NCBI RefSeq assembly: GCF_002252045.1
Contig: NZ_NEFF01000001.1
Location: 806,001 to 870,000 of the forward strand
Direction: 5' to 3'
DNA: 64,000 nucleotides
DNA from: Ignatzschineria sp. F8392
GTDB lineage: Bacteria; Pseudomonadota; Gammaproteobacteria; Cardiobacteriales; Wohlfahrtiimonadaceae
This document shows, piece after piece, positions 10,020 through 18,433 of the stretch (position 1 is its first letter; each line of letters begins with the position of its first letter). Both the position numbers and the translations under genes were made by a program. Below the pieces are notes generated by a model. That model was not told where the DNA came from and did not search any database. It saw nothing but the letters and a program-made list of their open reading frames with translations.

Positions 10020-11366
10020 ATGAAAGAAGATAATCTGTTATACCATCTTGAAGATCGACCTCCCTTTTCAATCTCACTCCTCCTTGCCGCTCAGCACCTA
10101 CTTGCTGCACTCGGCGGTATTATCGCTGTTCCCTTAGTGATCGGTAGCGCCTTAGGCCTTCCTAGTGCCGAAAAAGTGGCCTTAGTGAATGCCGCGCTCT
10201 TAGTTTCTGGTGCAGTTACCTTTGTTCAATCTCGAGGAATTGGTCCTATCGGGCTTAAATTGCCGGCTGTAATGGGGACAAGTTTCACCTTCGTAGCATC
10301 AGCTATCGCAATCGGTAATAGCGAATATGGTGTTGCCGGGATTTTAGGATCTTCATTAGTTGCTTCTTTAGTGATGATTATTGGCAGCTTCTTTATGCCA
10401 CAAATTCGTAAACTCTTTCCACCTGTTGTCACCGGTACAGTGGTTGCAATGATCGGTTTAAGTCTTCTTCCTGTAGGGTTAGATTGGTTTGCCGGCGGGC
10501 AGGTGGGCTCTCCACAATATGCTTCAGGCCCTAATCTTTTAGTTGCTTTCTTTGTGCTCTTTGTGGTGATTGCTTTGACGCAGTGGGGAAAGGGTATTTT
10601 AGCATCTGCATCAATAGTGATCGGAATGATCGTTGGCTATTTGGTGGTGATTATTTTAGAGAAGGGCTTTGGCTATGAACTAGGTTTAGTCGATTTCTCA
10701 GGTGTTGAGTCTGCTAAAGTTTTCGCGCTTCCATCGCTCTTTGAATATGGTTTTGCCTTTCCAATCTCCGGCATTATCGGAATGAGTATCGCTTATCTTG
10801 TAACGATTGTTGAATCGAGTGGAAACTTCCTCGCACTAGGTGAAGCAACGCAGACTAAAGTAACCGGTAAACGGATGAAGGCAGGAATCTTATGTGAAGG
10901 ATTAGGGTCAGCGCTTGCTGCTTTAATGTCCACGACGCCTTTTTCAACCTTTGCACAAAATATCGGCATCATCTCTTTAACAGGCGTTGCAAGTCGTTTT
11001 GTGGTTGCAATGGCAGGAATTTTACTTCTCTTTGCCGGCATCTTTCCTATCTTCGGTGCATTAGTTGTTTCGATCCCTCTTCCTGTCTTAGGGGGTGCGG
11101 GATTAATGATGTTTGCGATGATTATCGCTGCCGGGATTCAAGTTTTAGGACGTGTTGAGATCAATAAACGTAATGGCTTAGTCATCTCTGTCTCATTGGG
11201 ATTAGGCTTGATGGTAACGATGCGCCCAGAGGTGTTAAATGCACTTCCTGAGTTTGTTCAGGTAATCTTTAAATCAGGTATTACCGTCGGTTCGCTCTCA
11301 GCTTTGATCTTAAATCTTATTCTTCCCGGAAGAGAGATTGTAGCGGATGATGAGGCAGAAGCTTAA
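10020..11366 (+). CDS. NCS2-family nucleobase:cation symporter (xanthine/urate type)
   Basis: 448 residues, about 12-14 membrane segments. Family hallmarks: QHLLAALGGIIAVPLVIG near the N terminus, the TM8 region VESSGNFLALGEA with its conserved Glu, and STTPFSTFAQNIGIISLTGVASR (NAT signature region with QN). The TPF-TF-QN-G pattern is closer to the xanthine/uric-acid branch (XanP/UacT) than to UraA, but substrate is inferred only. ATG 10020 is chosen over the upstream TTG 9984, which would add an unlikely 12-residue extension. Single gene with terminator at 11481-11528. Confidence 0.85.
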   Translation: MKEDNLLYHLEDRPPFSISLLLAAQHLLAALGGIIAVPLVIGSALGLPSAEKVALVNAALLVSGAVTFVQSRGIGPIGLKLPAVMGTSFTFVASAIAIGNSEYGVAGILGSSLVASLVMIIGSFFMPQIRKLFPPVVTGTVVAMIGLSLLPVGLDWFAGGQVGSPQYASGPNLLVAFFVLFVVIALTQWGKGILASASIVIGMIVGYLVVIILEKGFGYELGLVDFSGVESAKVFALPSLFEYGFAFPISGIIGMSIAYLVTIVESSGNFLALGEATQTKVTGKRMKAGILCEGLGSALAALMSTTPFSTFAQNIGIISLTGVASRFVVAMAGILLLFAGIFPIFGALVVSIPLPVLGGAGLMMFAMIIAAGIQVLGRVEINKRNGLVISVSLGLGLMVTMRPEVLNALPEFVQVIFKSGITVGSLSALILNLILPGREIVADDEAEA

Positions 11367-11480
11367 TCGATCTCCAGTAGCGACCAATGCCGGCCAAACT
11401 TACTCGATTGAGTTTGATCTGACTTGATTAGGTTTGATCGGATTTAATCACTCTTTAAGATTTAATGAGATTTAACAGTA

Positions 11481-11528
11481 AAGGCGAAAGTATGAGGATT
11501 CATGAATCTCACTGGCTTTCGCCTTTTT
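11481..11528. terminator. Bidirectional terminator between permease and glmS
   Basis: aaggcgaaag (11481-11490) pairs perfectly with ctttcgcctt (11516-11525), followed by a T run. An inner dyad around attcatgaat extends the stem. It sits between two convergent genes. Confidence 0.85.
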
Positions 11529-11560
11529 ACAACTGCATTTTATCAAATTATAAAGATAAA

Positions 11561-13414
11561 CTACTCGACAGTGAGTGATTTAGCGAGATTTCTCGGTTTA
11601 TCGATATCCTCTCCTCGTTGTAGTGCCGCATAATAAGCGATTAGTTGGATCGGGATGGTAAAGAGGATAGGGCTTAGAAGATCACTCACTTCAGGTAGAT
11701 GCATAATATGGGCACCTTTGAGATCATCTAGTGGCACCTTGCTATCGGTAATAATAAAGAGTTGACCTTTACGCGCTAAAACCTCATGAAGATTGGCGCG
11801 GACCTTTTCAAAGAGGGCATCATCTGGGAGAAGAGCGATAATAGGCATCTGATCATCGACAAGTGCAAGCGGCCCATGCTTCAACTCTCCTGATGGATAA
11901 GCTTCTGCATGAATATAGCTGATCTCTTTAAGCTTCAATGCACCTTCAGCTGCTATGGGGTAATGAATCCCGCGACCTAAATAGAGTGCGCTAGTTGCTT
12001 CTAAGAAGAGTGTTCCCCATTGACTTGCAAGTTCTTGGCAATTAAAGCTCTGAATAATCATCGCCGGTAATTCCCGCATCATCTGCAGATTATTCTTCGC
12101 CTCTTTGGAAGAGAGCTTTTCCTGGCTTATGGCAATGCTATTGGCCAATATAAAGAGGCTCATGAGCTGTGTTGTAAAGGCTTTTGTAGAAGCAACGCCC
12201 ACCTCGATTCCTGCTTCGGTATAGAAGTAACAATCACTCATACGGGGCAGTACGCTCTCTTTGACATTACAGATAGAGAGCGAACTCATTGCGCCAAGCT
12301 CTAATGCATGTTTCAGCGCTTCGATTGTATCTAATGTCTCACCCGATTGAGAGATGGTTATCACTAGCGTGTTCTCTTCAACAATCGGTGTGCGGTAACG
12401 ATATTCACTGGAGATCTCTACAAGTGTTGGGATTTTGGCAATCTCCTCAAACCAATATTTTGCGACTAAGCCGGCAAAGTAGGAAGTCCCACACGCAAGA
12501 ATCTGGATTCGCTGGATTTGAGGGAAGAGTTTGATCGCCTTTTCTCCAAAAAGTGTTGGGGAGAAAGGTGAGTGATCTGCATCTGCCATTGTTTTCGCCA
12601 TTGTATTTTCCAAGACGACTGGCTGTTCGAAGATCTCTTTGAGCATAAAGTGTTGATATGTGCCGATATCGAGCTTCTCTAATGTGAGATCGGAAATTTT
12701 AATTTTATCTGTAATCTCCTCAGAAGAGAGTGCTTCTCCTTGGTAATTAAAGAGCGTCGGTTCACCACCGGCACGTAAGATAGCAAGATCCCCCTTCTCT
12801 AAATAGAGAAGACGATTTGTCTCTGAGATTATCGCCGCAATGTCGGAGGCGATGTAGTGGCTCTCTTTTCCTAATCCGATGATTAAAGGGCATCCTTGAG
12901 CAGTTGCGATCAGTTCATTAGGATTGTTTTGGTCTAAAACTAAAAATGCATAATTACCGCTAATAGTTGCGATAACATGCTTTACTGCTTCTAAGAGCGA
13001 ATCATGTTTTGTGGAGGATTCATGTAAAAGGTGCGCTAATACTTCCGTATCTGTCTCTGACTCAAAGTGATAACCGATACTTTGAAGGCGTTGTTTATGT
13101 TCATCATAACCATCAATAATCCCATTGTGGACAATCATTAAATGACTCGATTGATGAGGATGAGCATTTTCGATAGAGACGCCCCCGTGTGTTGCCCAGC
13201 GAGTATGGCCGATGCCGATAGAACTCTCATAAGGAGAGGCTTCTTGGAGCAGATTTTCAACACGACCTACAGCTCTGAGTCGTTTTAAATCATTTTTGTC
13301 TAAAAAGGCGATACCGACAGAATCGTAACCTCGGTATTCGAGCTGTTCTAAGCCGTTTAATAGGGTGGGAAGGATATTCTTTTGCTGACTAATGATTCCA
13401 AAAATTCCGCACAT
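11561..13414 (-). CDS. glmS: Glutamine--fructose-6-phosphate aminotransferase (isomerizing)
   Basis: 617 residues, full length. It makes glucosamine-6-phosphate for peptidoglycan and LPS. N-terminal type II glutamine amidotransferase with nucleophile Cys2 in MCGIFGI, then GHTRWATHG and HNGIIDG; C-terminal tandem SIS domains with ISQSGETLDT (about residue 355) and the conserved end DKPRNLAKSLTVE. It is monocistronic here. I see no glmS ribozyme in the leader, as expected for a proteobacterium. Confidence 0.98.
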   Translation of the reverse strand: MCGIFGIISQQKNILPTLLNGLEQLEYRGYDSVGIAFLDKNDLKRLRAVGRVENLLQEASPYESSIGIGHTRWATHGGVSIENAHPHQSSHLMIVHNGIIDGYDEHKQRLQSIGYHFESETDTEVLAHLLHESSTKHDSLLEAVKHVIATISGNYAFLVLDQNNPNELIATAQGCPLIIGLGKESHYIASDIAAIISETNRLLYLEKGDLAILRAGGEPTLFNYQGEALSSEEITDKIKISDLTLEKLDIGTYQHFMLKEIFEQPVVLENTMAKTMADADHSPFSPTLFGEKAIKLFPQIQRIQILACGTSYFAGLVAKYWFEEIAKIPTLVEISSEYRYRTPIVEENTLVITISQSGETLDTIEALKHALELGAMSSLSICNVKESVLPRMSDCYFYTEAGIEVGVASTKAFTTQLMSLFILANSIAISQEKLSSKEAKNNLQMMRELPAMIIQSFNCQELASQWGTLFLEATSALYLGRGIHYPIAAEGALKLKEISYIHAEAYPSGELKHGPLALVDDQMPIIALLPDDALFEKVRANLHEVLARKGQLFIITDSKVPLDDLKGAHIMHLPEVSDLLSPILFTIPIQLIAYYAALQRGEDIDKPRNLAKSLTVE

Positions 13415-13676
13415 TGTTCGCCCTTTTATTAAATGTTATTACTGTATTAAATATCTATAAATATCTATTAAAGAGCGTATTTTAGAGGGAAAGCAGGATA
13501 ATTTCTAATTAAAATTTTTAAAAACTAACACTTTTTTACTGCTCGAGTATGGTTGAGAGAGGGCAAAGAGCCAAATAGAGCTAAAATAGTAGAGGGATCT
13601 ATAGAGAAGAAGGCGCAATAAACGATAAAAATTTAAGCTATTAGAGGGAAGGAGATCATATTCTTCGGGATATCTT

Positions 13677-13705
13677 TTGCAATAGCGGGGAAAAGTCCCT
13701 ATTAT
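13677..13705 (+). promoter_or_regulatory. Candidate sigma-70 promoter for the HutD-family gene
   Basis: TTGCAA at 13677-13682 and TATTAT at 13700-13705 with a 17-bp spacer, about 78 bp before the start codon. The 368-bp gap 13415-13782 holds no gene; it also contains the glmS leader. Confidence 0.45.
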
Positions 13706-13782
13706 TGAGATCTATTAGATGTATAGACCTTTTCAAAAGATGAGAAGATATTTAATCTAGATTGAGAGAGCTTAAGAAAATT

Positions 13783-14361
13783 ATGGAACTTATAAAATAC
13801 AGCACACTTATTGAAGAGCCTTGGAAAAACGGGTTAGGGACAACCCGTCAAATTGTTATTTGGCCATTAGATGCGGACCTTAGTAATTTTGAGTGGCGTG
13901 TGAGTGCTGCCGCTATCATCTTCCCAGGTCATTTTTCTCACTATCCAGGCGTCTCTAGAAGCTTAAGCGTTCTCTCAGGAAAGAGTGCCGAGCTCAAATT
14001 GGGAGAAACAAAACAGACACTCTCTTATCAAGGGCCTATTGTGACCTTTGATGGCGGTGATCATGCGGAAGTGTTAAGTGCTGATGGTCCCGTTTTAGAT
14101 TATAACGTGATGAGTCGTGATGCCGCGGTAGAGCATGAGCTTTCCTGCGTGACGTTAAAGAAAGAAGAGGTCTATAACCGTAAAGGGGACTTTACTTTAG
14201 TCACTGTTTTCAAAGGTTGTAATCTTATTTTTGAAGGGGAAGTGGTTTACCTTGCTGAATATGATTCCGTCCTGTTTAAGAAGCATGATGGCGCTGATCT
14301 CGTTTTTGAGAGTGCCGATCCAACAACATCGATGTTAATTACCGAAGTTTGGTATAAGTAG
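13783..14361 (+). CDS. HutD/Ves family protein
   Basis: 192 residues of bicupin HutD type. Typical features are the opening 'IKYSTLIEEPWKNGLGTTRQI', then FEWRVSAAAIIFPGHFSHYPGVSRSLSVLSG, FDGG and DYNVMSRD. HutD is often linked to histidine utilisation and Ves is a cold-stress-associated paralogue; the biochemical role is not settled, and no hut genes are visible here. ATG 13783 is preferred over TTG 13762 because the family begins close to this residue. Confidence 0.85.
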   Translation: MELIKYSTLIEEPWKNGLGTTRQIVIWPLDADLSNFEWRVSAAAIIFPGHFSHYPGVSRSLSVLSGKSAELKLGETKQTLSYQGPIVTFDGGDHAEVLSADGPVLDYNVMSRDAAVEHELSCVTLKKEEVYNRKGDFTLVTVFKGCNLIFEGEVVYLAEYDSVLFKKHDGADLVFESADPTTSMLITEVWYK

Positions 14362-14489
14362 TTGCGTATTTAAGGGATTCATTTTAAGGTTTTTAGCAGC
14401 AGTTTTTATGAATGATTTTAATTAAAAAATGTAAGACTGACCGCGTAACTCTTATCAATGGATAAGATTAATCGATAAGAATAAGTTAG

Positions 14490-14524
14490 AGCTGCAATAT
14501 CTTTAGATGTTGTAGCTTTTTTCT
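14490..14524. terminator. Bidirectional terminator
   Basis: agctgcaatatct pairs with agatgttgtagct (one mismatch region) followed by a T run, between the convergent HutD-family gene and the Mrr-like gene. Confidence 0.75.
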
Positions 14525-14539
14525 ATCTGGATTTTACCT

Positions 14540-15322
14540 TTATGGTTGTAGATAGCGAATCATCTCACCTAGACGCTTTCGATCGATTAAGATCACATCA
14601 AGCTTAATCGCCGCCTCAATAGCCGCTTTAGTAAAACCACTATTGGTAATCACAATAATACGATCAAGCTCATAGAGATCTTTCGCTGTATAGATCTCTT
14701 GAATAGCAGAGAGAGGAACGTTTCGGCTCCATCTTTTACATTGAAAACCATATTTGAGCTTCTCATGTTCAGCATAGACATCGAGCCCCTTATCATTACT
14801 ATAAGGGGAGACGCGAATCTTTTTAAATTGATAGAGATGGAGAAGGTTAGCAACATAATGTTCAAATTTCTCCCCATCCATCTGATCGATCTCCTCTAAG
14901 GTATAGCTCGCAGTGCGTCGATCTTTCTCATATTCTCGACGGAAGATATTGAGTGAGATAATTTTTCTACCCATTCGTAAAACAAGATCGCCGATTGCTT
15001 TAAATGTAGGAATGATAGGGATAAGCGCCATAATACTTGGATAGAGTGGATTAACATGGCGAAAGAGCGCAATATAGAGCAGAAATCCGGCCCAAGCGGT
15101 CGTAATCATAAAAGCTTCTGATGCGGAGAGGTAGAGCCAGCGACCGATACTGACAATAGGGATCAGTAGAAGAAGCGTAAAGTAGAGAACGCCAAGATAA
15201 GCAACCCAATGATTTTCAGAGTGAATAAGGGAGAGCCCCATTAGGGTTAAAACCGAAAGGGTAATCAATGGCATTGTGATATAGCCAAAAAAATATTTTG
15301 ATATTGTAAATGCGCACTTCAT
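14540..15322 (-). CDS. Membrane-anchored Mrr-type restriction endonuclease-like protein
   Basis: 260 residues. The N-terminal half has about four hydrophobic helices (about 10-32, 38-58, 66-85, 90-108). The C-terminal half is an Mrr_cat PD-(D/E)xK fold: 'DGEKFEHYVANLL', then NDKGLDVYAEHEKLKYGFQCKRWSRNV with catalytic D and Q-x-K, and IIVITNSGFTKAAIEAA. Such proteins may act in DNA restriction at the membrane; function is inferred. It is the last host gene before the tRNA/attachment locus and could itself be accessory. Terminated at 14490-14524. Confidence 0.75.
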   Translation of the reverse strand: MKCAFTISKYFFGYITMPLITLSVLTLMGLSLIHSENHWVAYLGVLYFTLLLLIPIVSIGRWLYLSASEAFMITTAWAGFLLYIALFRHVNPLYPSIMALIPIIPTFKAIGDLVLRMGRKIISLNIFRREYEKDRRTASYTLEEIDQMDGEKFEHYVANLLHLYQFKKIRVSPYSNDKGLDVYAEHEKLKYGFQCKRWSRNVPLSAIQEIYTAKDLYELDRIIVITNSGFTKAAIEAAIKLDVILIDRKRLGEMIRYLQP

Positions 15323-15607
15323 CGTTATTAATTTTCTACTTTTCTGCGCAAACCTTGATTTAAACTAGCTTAAGAGAGATTATTCTACCATAAGATTATC
15401 TGATTAATCTCAAAAAAGATAAAATCGGACTTGAAAAAGTGATTTTTATTAAATTTAAGGAAGGATTAAGGAAGAATTTAAGAAAGGAATTTGATAGAGC
15501 TGTTACAAAGAGCGTTGCTAGCAATAAAGCGGGAGAGGGGTAAAGAGGAAAGATAATGGTGAAAAGAGAAGATCCCGTTTAATTAGTGCGCAATTATAAA
15601 GATAGTG

Positions 15608-15636
15608 TTGACAGATATCGTGATACTATATAGAAT
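15608..15636 (+). promoter_or_regulatory. tRNA promoter
   Basis: Perfect TTGACA at 15608-15613, a 17-bp spacer and TAGAAT at 15631-15636, 15 bp upstream of the first tRNA. Confidence 0.8.
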
Positions 15637-15650
15637 TCCTTTCTAGTTCA

Positions 15651-15727
15651 GGACATATAGCTCAGTTGGTTAGAGCACAGCACTCATAATGCTGGGGTCG
15701 GTAGTTCGAATCTACCTATGTCCACCA
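15651..15727 (+). tRNA. tRNA-Met (CAT), copy 1
   Basis: 77 nt with encoded CCA. Acceptor ggacata/tatgtcc, D arm agctcagttggttagagc, anticodon stem cagca/tgctg around ctCATaa (anticodon 15685-15687), T arm ggtag-ttcgaat-ctacc. The CACTCATAATG-TGGGGTC pattern resembles elongator tRNA-Met rather than the lysidine tRNA-Ile2. Confidence 0.93.
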
Positions 15728-15770
15728 AACCAGTGGTTTTAAATAGTAATTTTAAGGCCACAAAAAATTA

Positions 15771-15847
15771 GGACATGTAGCTCAGTTGGTTAGAGCACAG
15801 CACTCATAATGCTGGGGTCAGTGGTTCAACTCCACTCATGTCCACCA
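15771..15847 (+). tRNA. tRNA-Met (CAT), copy 2; probable prophage attachment site
   Basis: 77 nt with encoded CCA, exactly 120 bp after copy 1 and identical to it from the D arm to the variable loop. The acceptor (ggacatg/catgtcc) and T arm (gtggttcaactccac) differ with compensating changes, so the fold is kept. Anticodon CAT at 15805-15807. All phage genes begin just downstream, so its 3' end is the likely attL core. The matching attR would lie right of base 64000, next to the integrase. Confidence 0.9.
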
Positions 15848-15853
15848 ACACAA

Positions 15854-15880
15854 AAAGCCCACTTTTTAGTGGGCTTTTCT
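15854..15880 (+). terminator. Terminator after the tRNA pair
   Basis: aaagcccact (15854-15863) pairs with agtgggcttt (15868-15877), followed by T-rich sequence. Confidence 0.85.
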
Positions 15881-15918
15881 TATTGCTTCAAAAAAAGTTT
15901 ATACCTTTTTTTATACCT

Positions 15919-16299
15919 TTAGTTTTTATTTTTTACACCATATCTTTCAGTGTAGATATTTGACCATTTTTTGCGCTCTATATAATTTCTTCCTTTTTTA
16001 GTATTAATTGCCATCCAAGCTGCAAATTCTTTTTTGCACCACCCGGAAGCTCTTTCTCCAATTTTTACTTGTTTAGGGAAGTGGTCTTTTTTAATTTCAC
16101 TATAGATTGTTGAAACGCTTATATTGAGTTTTTCAGCTAATTCTTTTACGGTGTAGTAGCCAGAAATTTTACTTTCTTGGGATTTAATCATGTTTTCCAG
16201 GATTGTAACTTTATCTAATATTTTTTCGAGCATCTCTTGATTGTTTTGGGCTAACCGATGCTCATTTTCAAAATAGTGTAGAAAACCATGCAAGCTCAT
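15919..16299 (-). CDS. Helix-turn-helix (AlpA/MerR-like) phage regulator or excisionase
   Basis: 126 residues. The N-terminal half is helical and charged (possible coiled coil, EKILDKVTILENMIKSQES). The second half has a winged-HTH of the AlpA/excisionase type: YTVKELAEKLNISVSTIYSEIKKDHFPKQVKIGERASGWCKKEFAAWM. It is the gene nearest to attL and the last of the leftward early operon, a position that suits an excision or regulatory protein. Which of the two is not decidable from the sequence. Confidence 0.65.
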   Translation of the reverse strand: MSLHGFLHYFENEHRLAQNNQEMLEKILDKVTILENMIKSQESKISGYYTVKELAEKLNISVSTIYSEIKKDHFPKQVKIGERASGWCKKEFAAWMAINTKKGRNYIERKKWSNIYTERYGVKNKN

Positions 16300-16374
16300 T
16301 GTTGTACCTCCAGATTCTTAGCTTATTCAATATGAAATTACTTTTTTAGAGAGATTTGATTGGGTAGTTTATTT

Positions 16375-16845
16375 TTAGAAGGGCAGGTCATCATCCTCAA
16401 CATCAAAATCTGTATTTTGAGATATTTTATTTTGATGGGGGTGACCAAAATAATCTCCTACCATTGATTGGTCATCGACATGTTGATTTGCTGGGTTGGA
16501 TGGACTGCCTCCATTTCCAAGCATCTGCATCTCATTAACATGGATCTCTTTTGAGTAGCGTTCGATGCCATTTTTATCGGTATATCTATTGGTTCGAATT
16601 GAGCCTTCCACATAAATTTGGCTTCCTTTTTTCAGGTATTGCCCGGCAGTTTCAGCTCTACGGCCAAAAAAGATTACACGGTGCCATTCTGTTCTTTGTT
16701 GTGGTTCGCCGGTATTTCGATCTCTCCAACTTTCTGATGTTGCTAATGAGATAGTGGTCACAGCAGTTCCGGTAGCTGTATAACGAACATCAGGATCATT
16801 GCCGAGTCGGCCAATTAAAATAACTTTATTGATTCCTCGTGCCAT
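16375..16845 (-). CDS. ssb: Single-stranded DNA-binding protein
   Basis: 156 residues. OB-fold starting [23 protein letters not shown], then [14 protein letters not shown] and [19 protein letters not shown]; a flexible linker and the acidic C-terminal tip DDDLPF that binds replication and repair proteins. The ATG at 16845 is the family start and has gagga upstream; the in-frame ATG at 16857 would add MRTD. Phage-encoded copy in the leftward early operon, probably used in phage replication or recombination. Confidence 0.96.
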   Translation of the reverse strand: MARGINKVILIGRLGNDPDVRYTATGTAVTTISLATSESWRDRNTGEPQQRTEWHRVIFFGRRAETAGQYLKKGSQIYVEGSIRTNRYTDKNGIERYSKEIHVNEMQMLGNGGSPSNPANQHVDDQSMVGDYFGHPHQNKISQNTDFDVEDDDLPF

Positions 16846-16857
16846 ATCTGTCCTCAT

Positions 16858-17097
16858 CTAAAAAGATGACTTTCTATCAATATAATCTTGTAGTTTGTTT
16901 CTCTTCCAATCTAATTCCATTCGAATTCGATCTATCTCAGCTAAAATATTGCCTCTCTGGTCGATGATCTGATAAATGAAGAGCCCATTTCTTTTTTTGC
17001 TTAAACGGTTTAGCAGGCATCCATTTTCTCGGAGGTGATTTTTAACTGTATTGTTGATCCAGTAAGAGGTTCTATCTCTGCTATCGGTCATTGACAT
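16858..17097 (-). CDS. Hypothetical phage protein
   Basis: 79 residues, not recognised. Its stop immediately precedes the upstream ATG of ssb and it has a strong RBS (aaggagg, 7 nt before the start). The charged C-terminal half (EIDRIRMELDWKRNKLQDYIDRK) is probably helical. Tight packing in the early-left operon supports it as a real gene. Confidence 0.6.
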   Translation of the reverse strand: MSMTDSRDRTSYWINNTVKNHLRENGCLLNRLSKKRNGLFIYQIIDQRGNILAEIDRIRMELDWKRNKLQDYIDRKSSF

Positions 17098-17111
17098 TGA
17101 TAAGCCTCCTT

Positions 17112-17555
17112 TTAATGAAATATTTTCTTTTGGGTGACTGTTGCACCTCTTAATTCGTTAATACAAATTTTGATGAGTCCGTGATGCTTGTGTTGATAGA
17201 CAATTGCTTTCCCACAGCTACTTTTTGCTTTAACCTTAAATTTAAAGCCATTCAGGTACTCTATTTCTGCTGATGTTGTATCGATACGCTTGATATCAGA
17301 TTCTGATTTAATGATGAAAGTTTCTTTATAAAATGATTTTAGAAACTGGATTCTTTTAGTGAAATTTGAGTTCTTACTATTAAAGAACGCTTCGATAGTG
17401 CTAGTCCCTGGCTTTACGGTTGCATTGATACCTAAGTTATTGAGTTCAACGCTTGTTAAAAAACCATCTTTATAAGCTTGCATTGCAGCATCGATAAGAT
17501 CATGAAAGTTGAGTTTTTGTTCTTGAGTTTCATTAGTCTTTGTATCTTTATTCAT
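17112..17555 (-). CDS. Hypothetical phage early protein
   Basis: 147 residues, no recognised domain. A helical N-terminal part (FHDLIDAAMQAYKDGFLTSVELNNLG) is followed by a beta-rich basic part with KRIQFLKSFYKETF and FKFKVKAKSSCGKAIVYQHKHHG. Start ATG after cggag. It lies 14 bp from the gene above in the same leftward operon. Confidence 0.6.
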   Translation of the reverse strand: MNKDTKTNETQEQKLNFHDLIDAAMQAYKDGFLTSVELNNLGINATVKPGTSTIEAFFNSKNSNFTKRIQFLKSFYKETFIIKSESDIKRIDTTSAEIEYLNGFKFKVKAKSSCGKAIVYQHKHHGLIKICINELRGATVTQKKIFH

Positions 17556-17573
17556 TTGTTACTCCGATTAAAA

Positions 17574-17966
17574 CTAAAACAGAATCACTTGATGAATTCT
17601 TCTTTCACATGAGCAGATTTCATTATTCATAAATTGCTGAATAGTGAATAACTCACCACAGTTAGAACATTTATAGTTGCGTTCAGGGCAACATTTTTTT
17701 GCTGTAATTTGCGTTACGTGTTTTCTGTAACACCAGTTGCATTGATAGATTTTTATAGAGTTGCTTGCACTGATTTTGACATGTTCGCAACATGCTTCTG
17801 CTTCATTTTCTGAGTCATGATTGTTACCACATATAGCGCAAGAGTAGATGACATGATTGCAACAATCTTGAGCTTGTTCTTCCTCTTTATAAGACCTACC
17901 ACAAACTCTACAGGTGAAGCCTTTAGGATCTTCTGACTCTAGTATTGTTCTGTATCCCTCTCTCAT
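17574..17966 (-). CDS. Small multi-zinc-ribbon protein
   Basis: 130 residues with about 21 cysteines in repeated C-x2-C ... C-C units: FTCRVCGRSYKEEEQAQDCC, YSCAICGNNHDSENEAEACC, YQCNWCYRKHVTQITAKKCC, YKCSNCGELFTI. Each of the first three units ends in a Cys pair preceded by a conserved Ala. This suggests three to four small zinc fingers and nucleic-acid or protein binding. No enzyme domain is present. It abuts the gene at 17967 (stop and start adjacent). Confidence 0.65.
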   Translation of the reverse strand: MREGYRTILESEDPKGFTCRVCGRSYKEEEQAQDCCNHVIYSCAICGNNHDSENEAEACCEHVKISASNSIKIYQCNWCYRKHVTQITAKKCCPERNYKCSNCGELFTIQQFMNNEICSCERRIHQVILF

Positions 17967-18296
17967 TTATGCCACCCATTTTCTCTCTAAAGTGATCTTC
18001 GGCGCGTTAGCGATTGTTGATTGTCTCTCATAGCTTTTTTGACGGTTATTGATAAGTCGCTTTGCGCTATGAAGTCCTGCAACTAAGATTTGTTGATGCT
18101 TTCTGCGCGTGTTGAAAAATGACATACGCGCAAGCTTTTGCTCTTCATGTGCAATTACATCTCTGATTTGCTCGAGAGAGAAGCCTACGTGGGCTTTGGC
18201 GATTTCTATCTCTCTATAAAGACGTTTATCTTTAGCGATGCGTTTGTTCTCTAATCGACGTTGGATGATTTTCCTGATTGCTTGTAAGATTTTCAT
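17967..18296 (-). CDS. Hypothetical basic phage protein, first gene of leftward operon
   Basis: 109 residues, strongly basic and predicted all-helical (IRKIIQRRLENKRIAKDKRLYREIEIAKAH). No family recognised. The RBS aggagct precedes the ATG. It is the first gene after PL/OL, the position of N in lambda; a role in antitermination or early regulation is possible from position and basic character only. Confidence 0.6.
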   Translation of the reverse strand: MKILQAIRKIIQRRLENKRIAKDKRLYREIEIAKAHVGFSLEQIRDVIAHEEQKLARMSFFNTRRKHQQILVAGLHSAKRLINNRQKSYERQSTIANAPKITLERKWVA

Positions 18297-18340
18297 ATTT
18301 TAGCTCCTGTTAAAACTGAAAGTTTCTTAAGTAGCTATAA

Positions 18341-18380
18341 ATATTACATAAGTAACAATTTAAATCAATACATATGTAAC
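18341..18380 (-). promoter_or_regulatory. Leftward early promoter PL with two repressor operators (OL)
   Basis: Two 14-bp sites, attacataagtaac (18343-18356) and aatacatatgtaac (18367-18380), share the half-site pattern of the three sites between cI and cro. On the minus strand a -35 TTGATT (18363-18368) and -10 TAATAT (18341-18346) are spaced 16 bp, so both sites would block the promoter. Confidence 0.75.
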
Positions 18381-18398
18381 AATATTTTTGAGGAGCAT

Positions 18399-18424
18399 AA
18401 AAAAACCGCCGATTGGCGGTTTAA
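18399..18424 (-). terminator. Terminator of the HNH-like gene
   Basis: aaccgccgattggcggtt at 18404-18421 with an A run on its left (T run on the minus strand). An identical 18-mer ends the membrane-protein gene at 20602-20619. Confidence 0.85.
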
Positions 18425-18433
18425 ATTAAGTAT

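Noticed and set aside
11561-13500. Possible glmS ribozyme
   Set aside because: No ribozyme-like leader; the glmS ribozyme is a Gram-positive feature.
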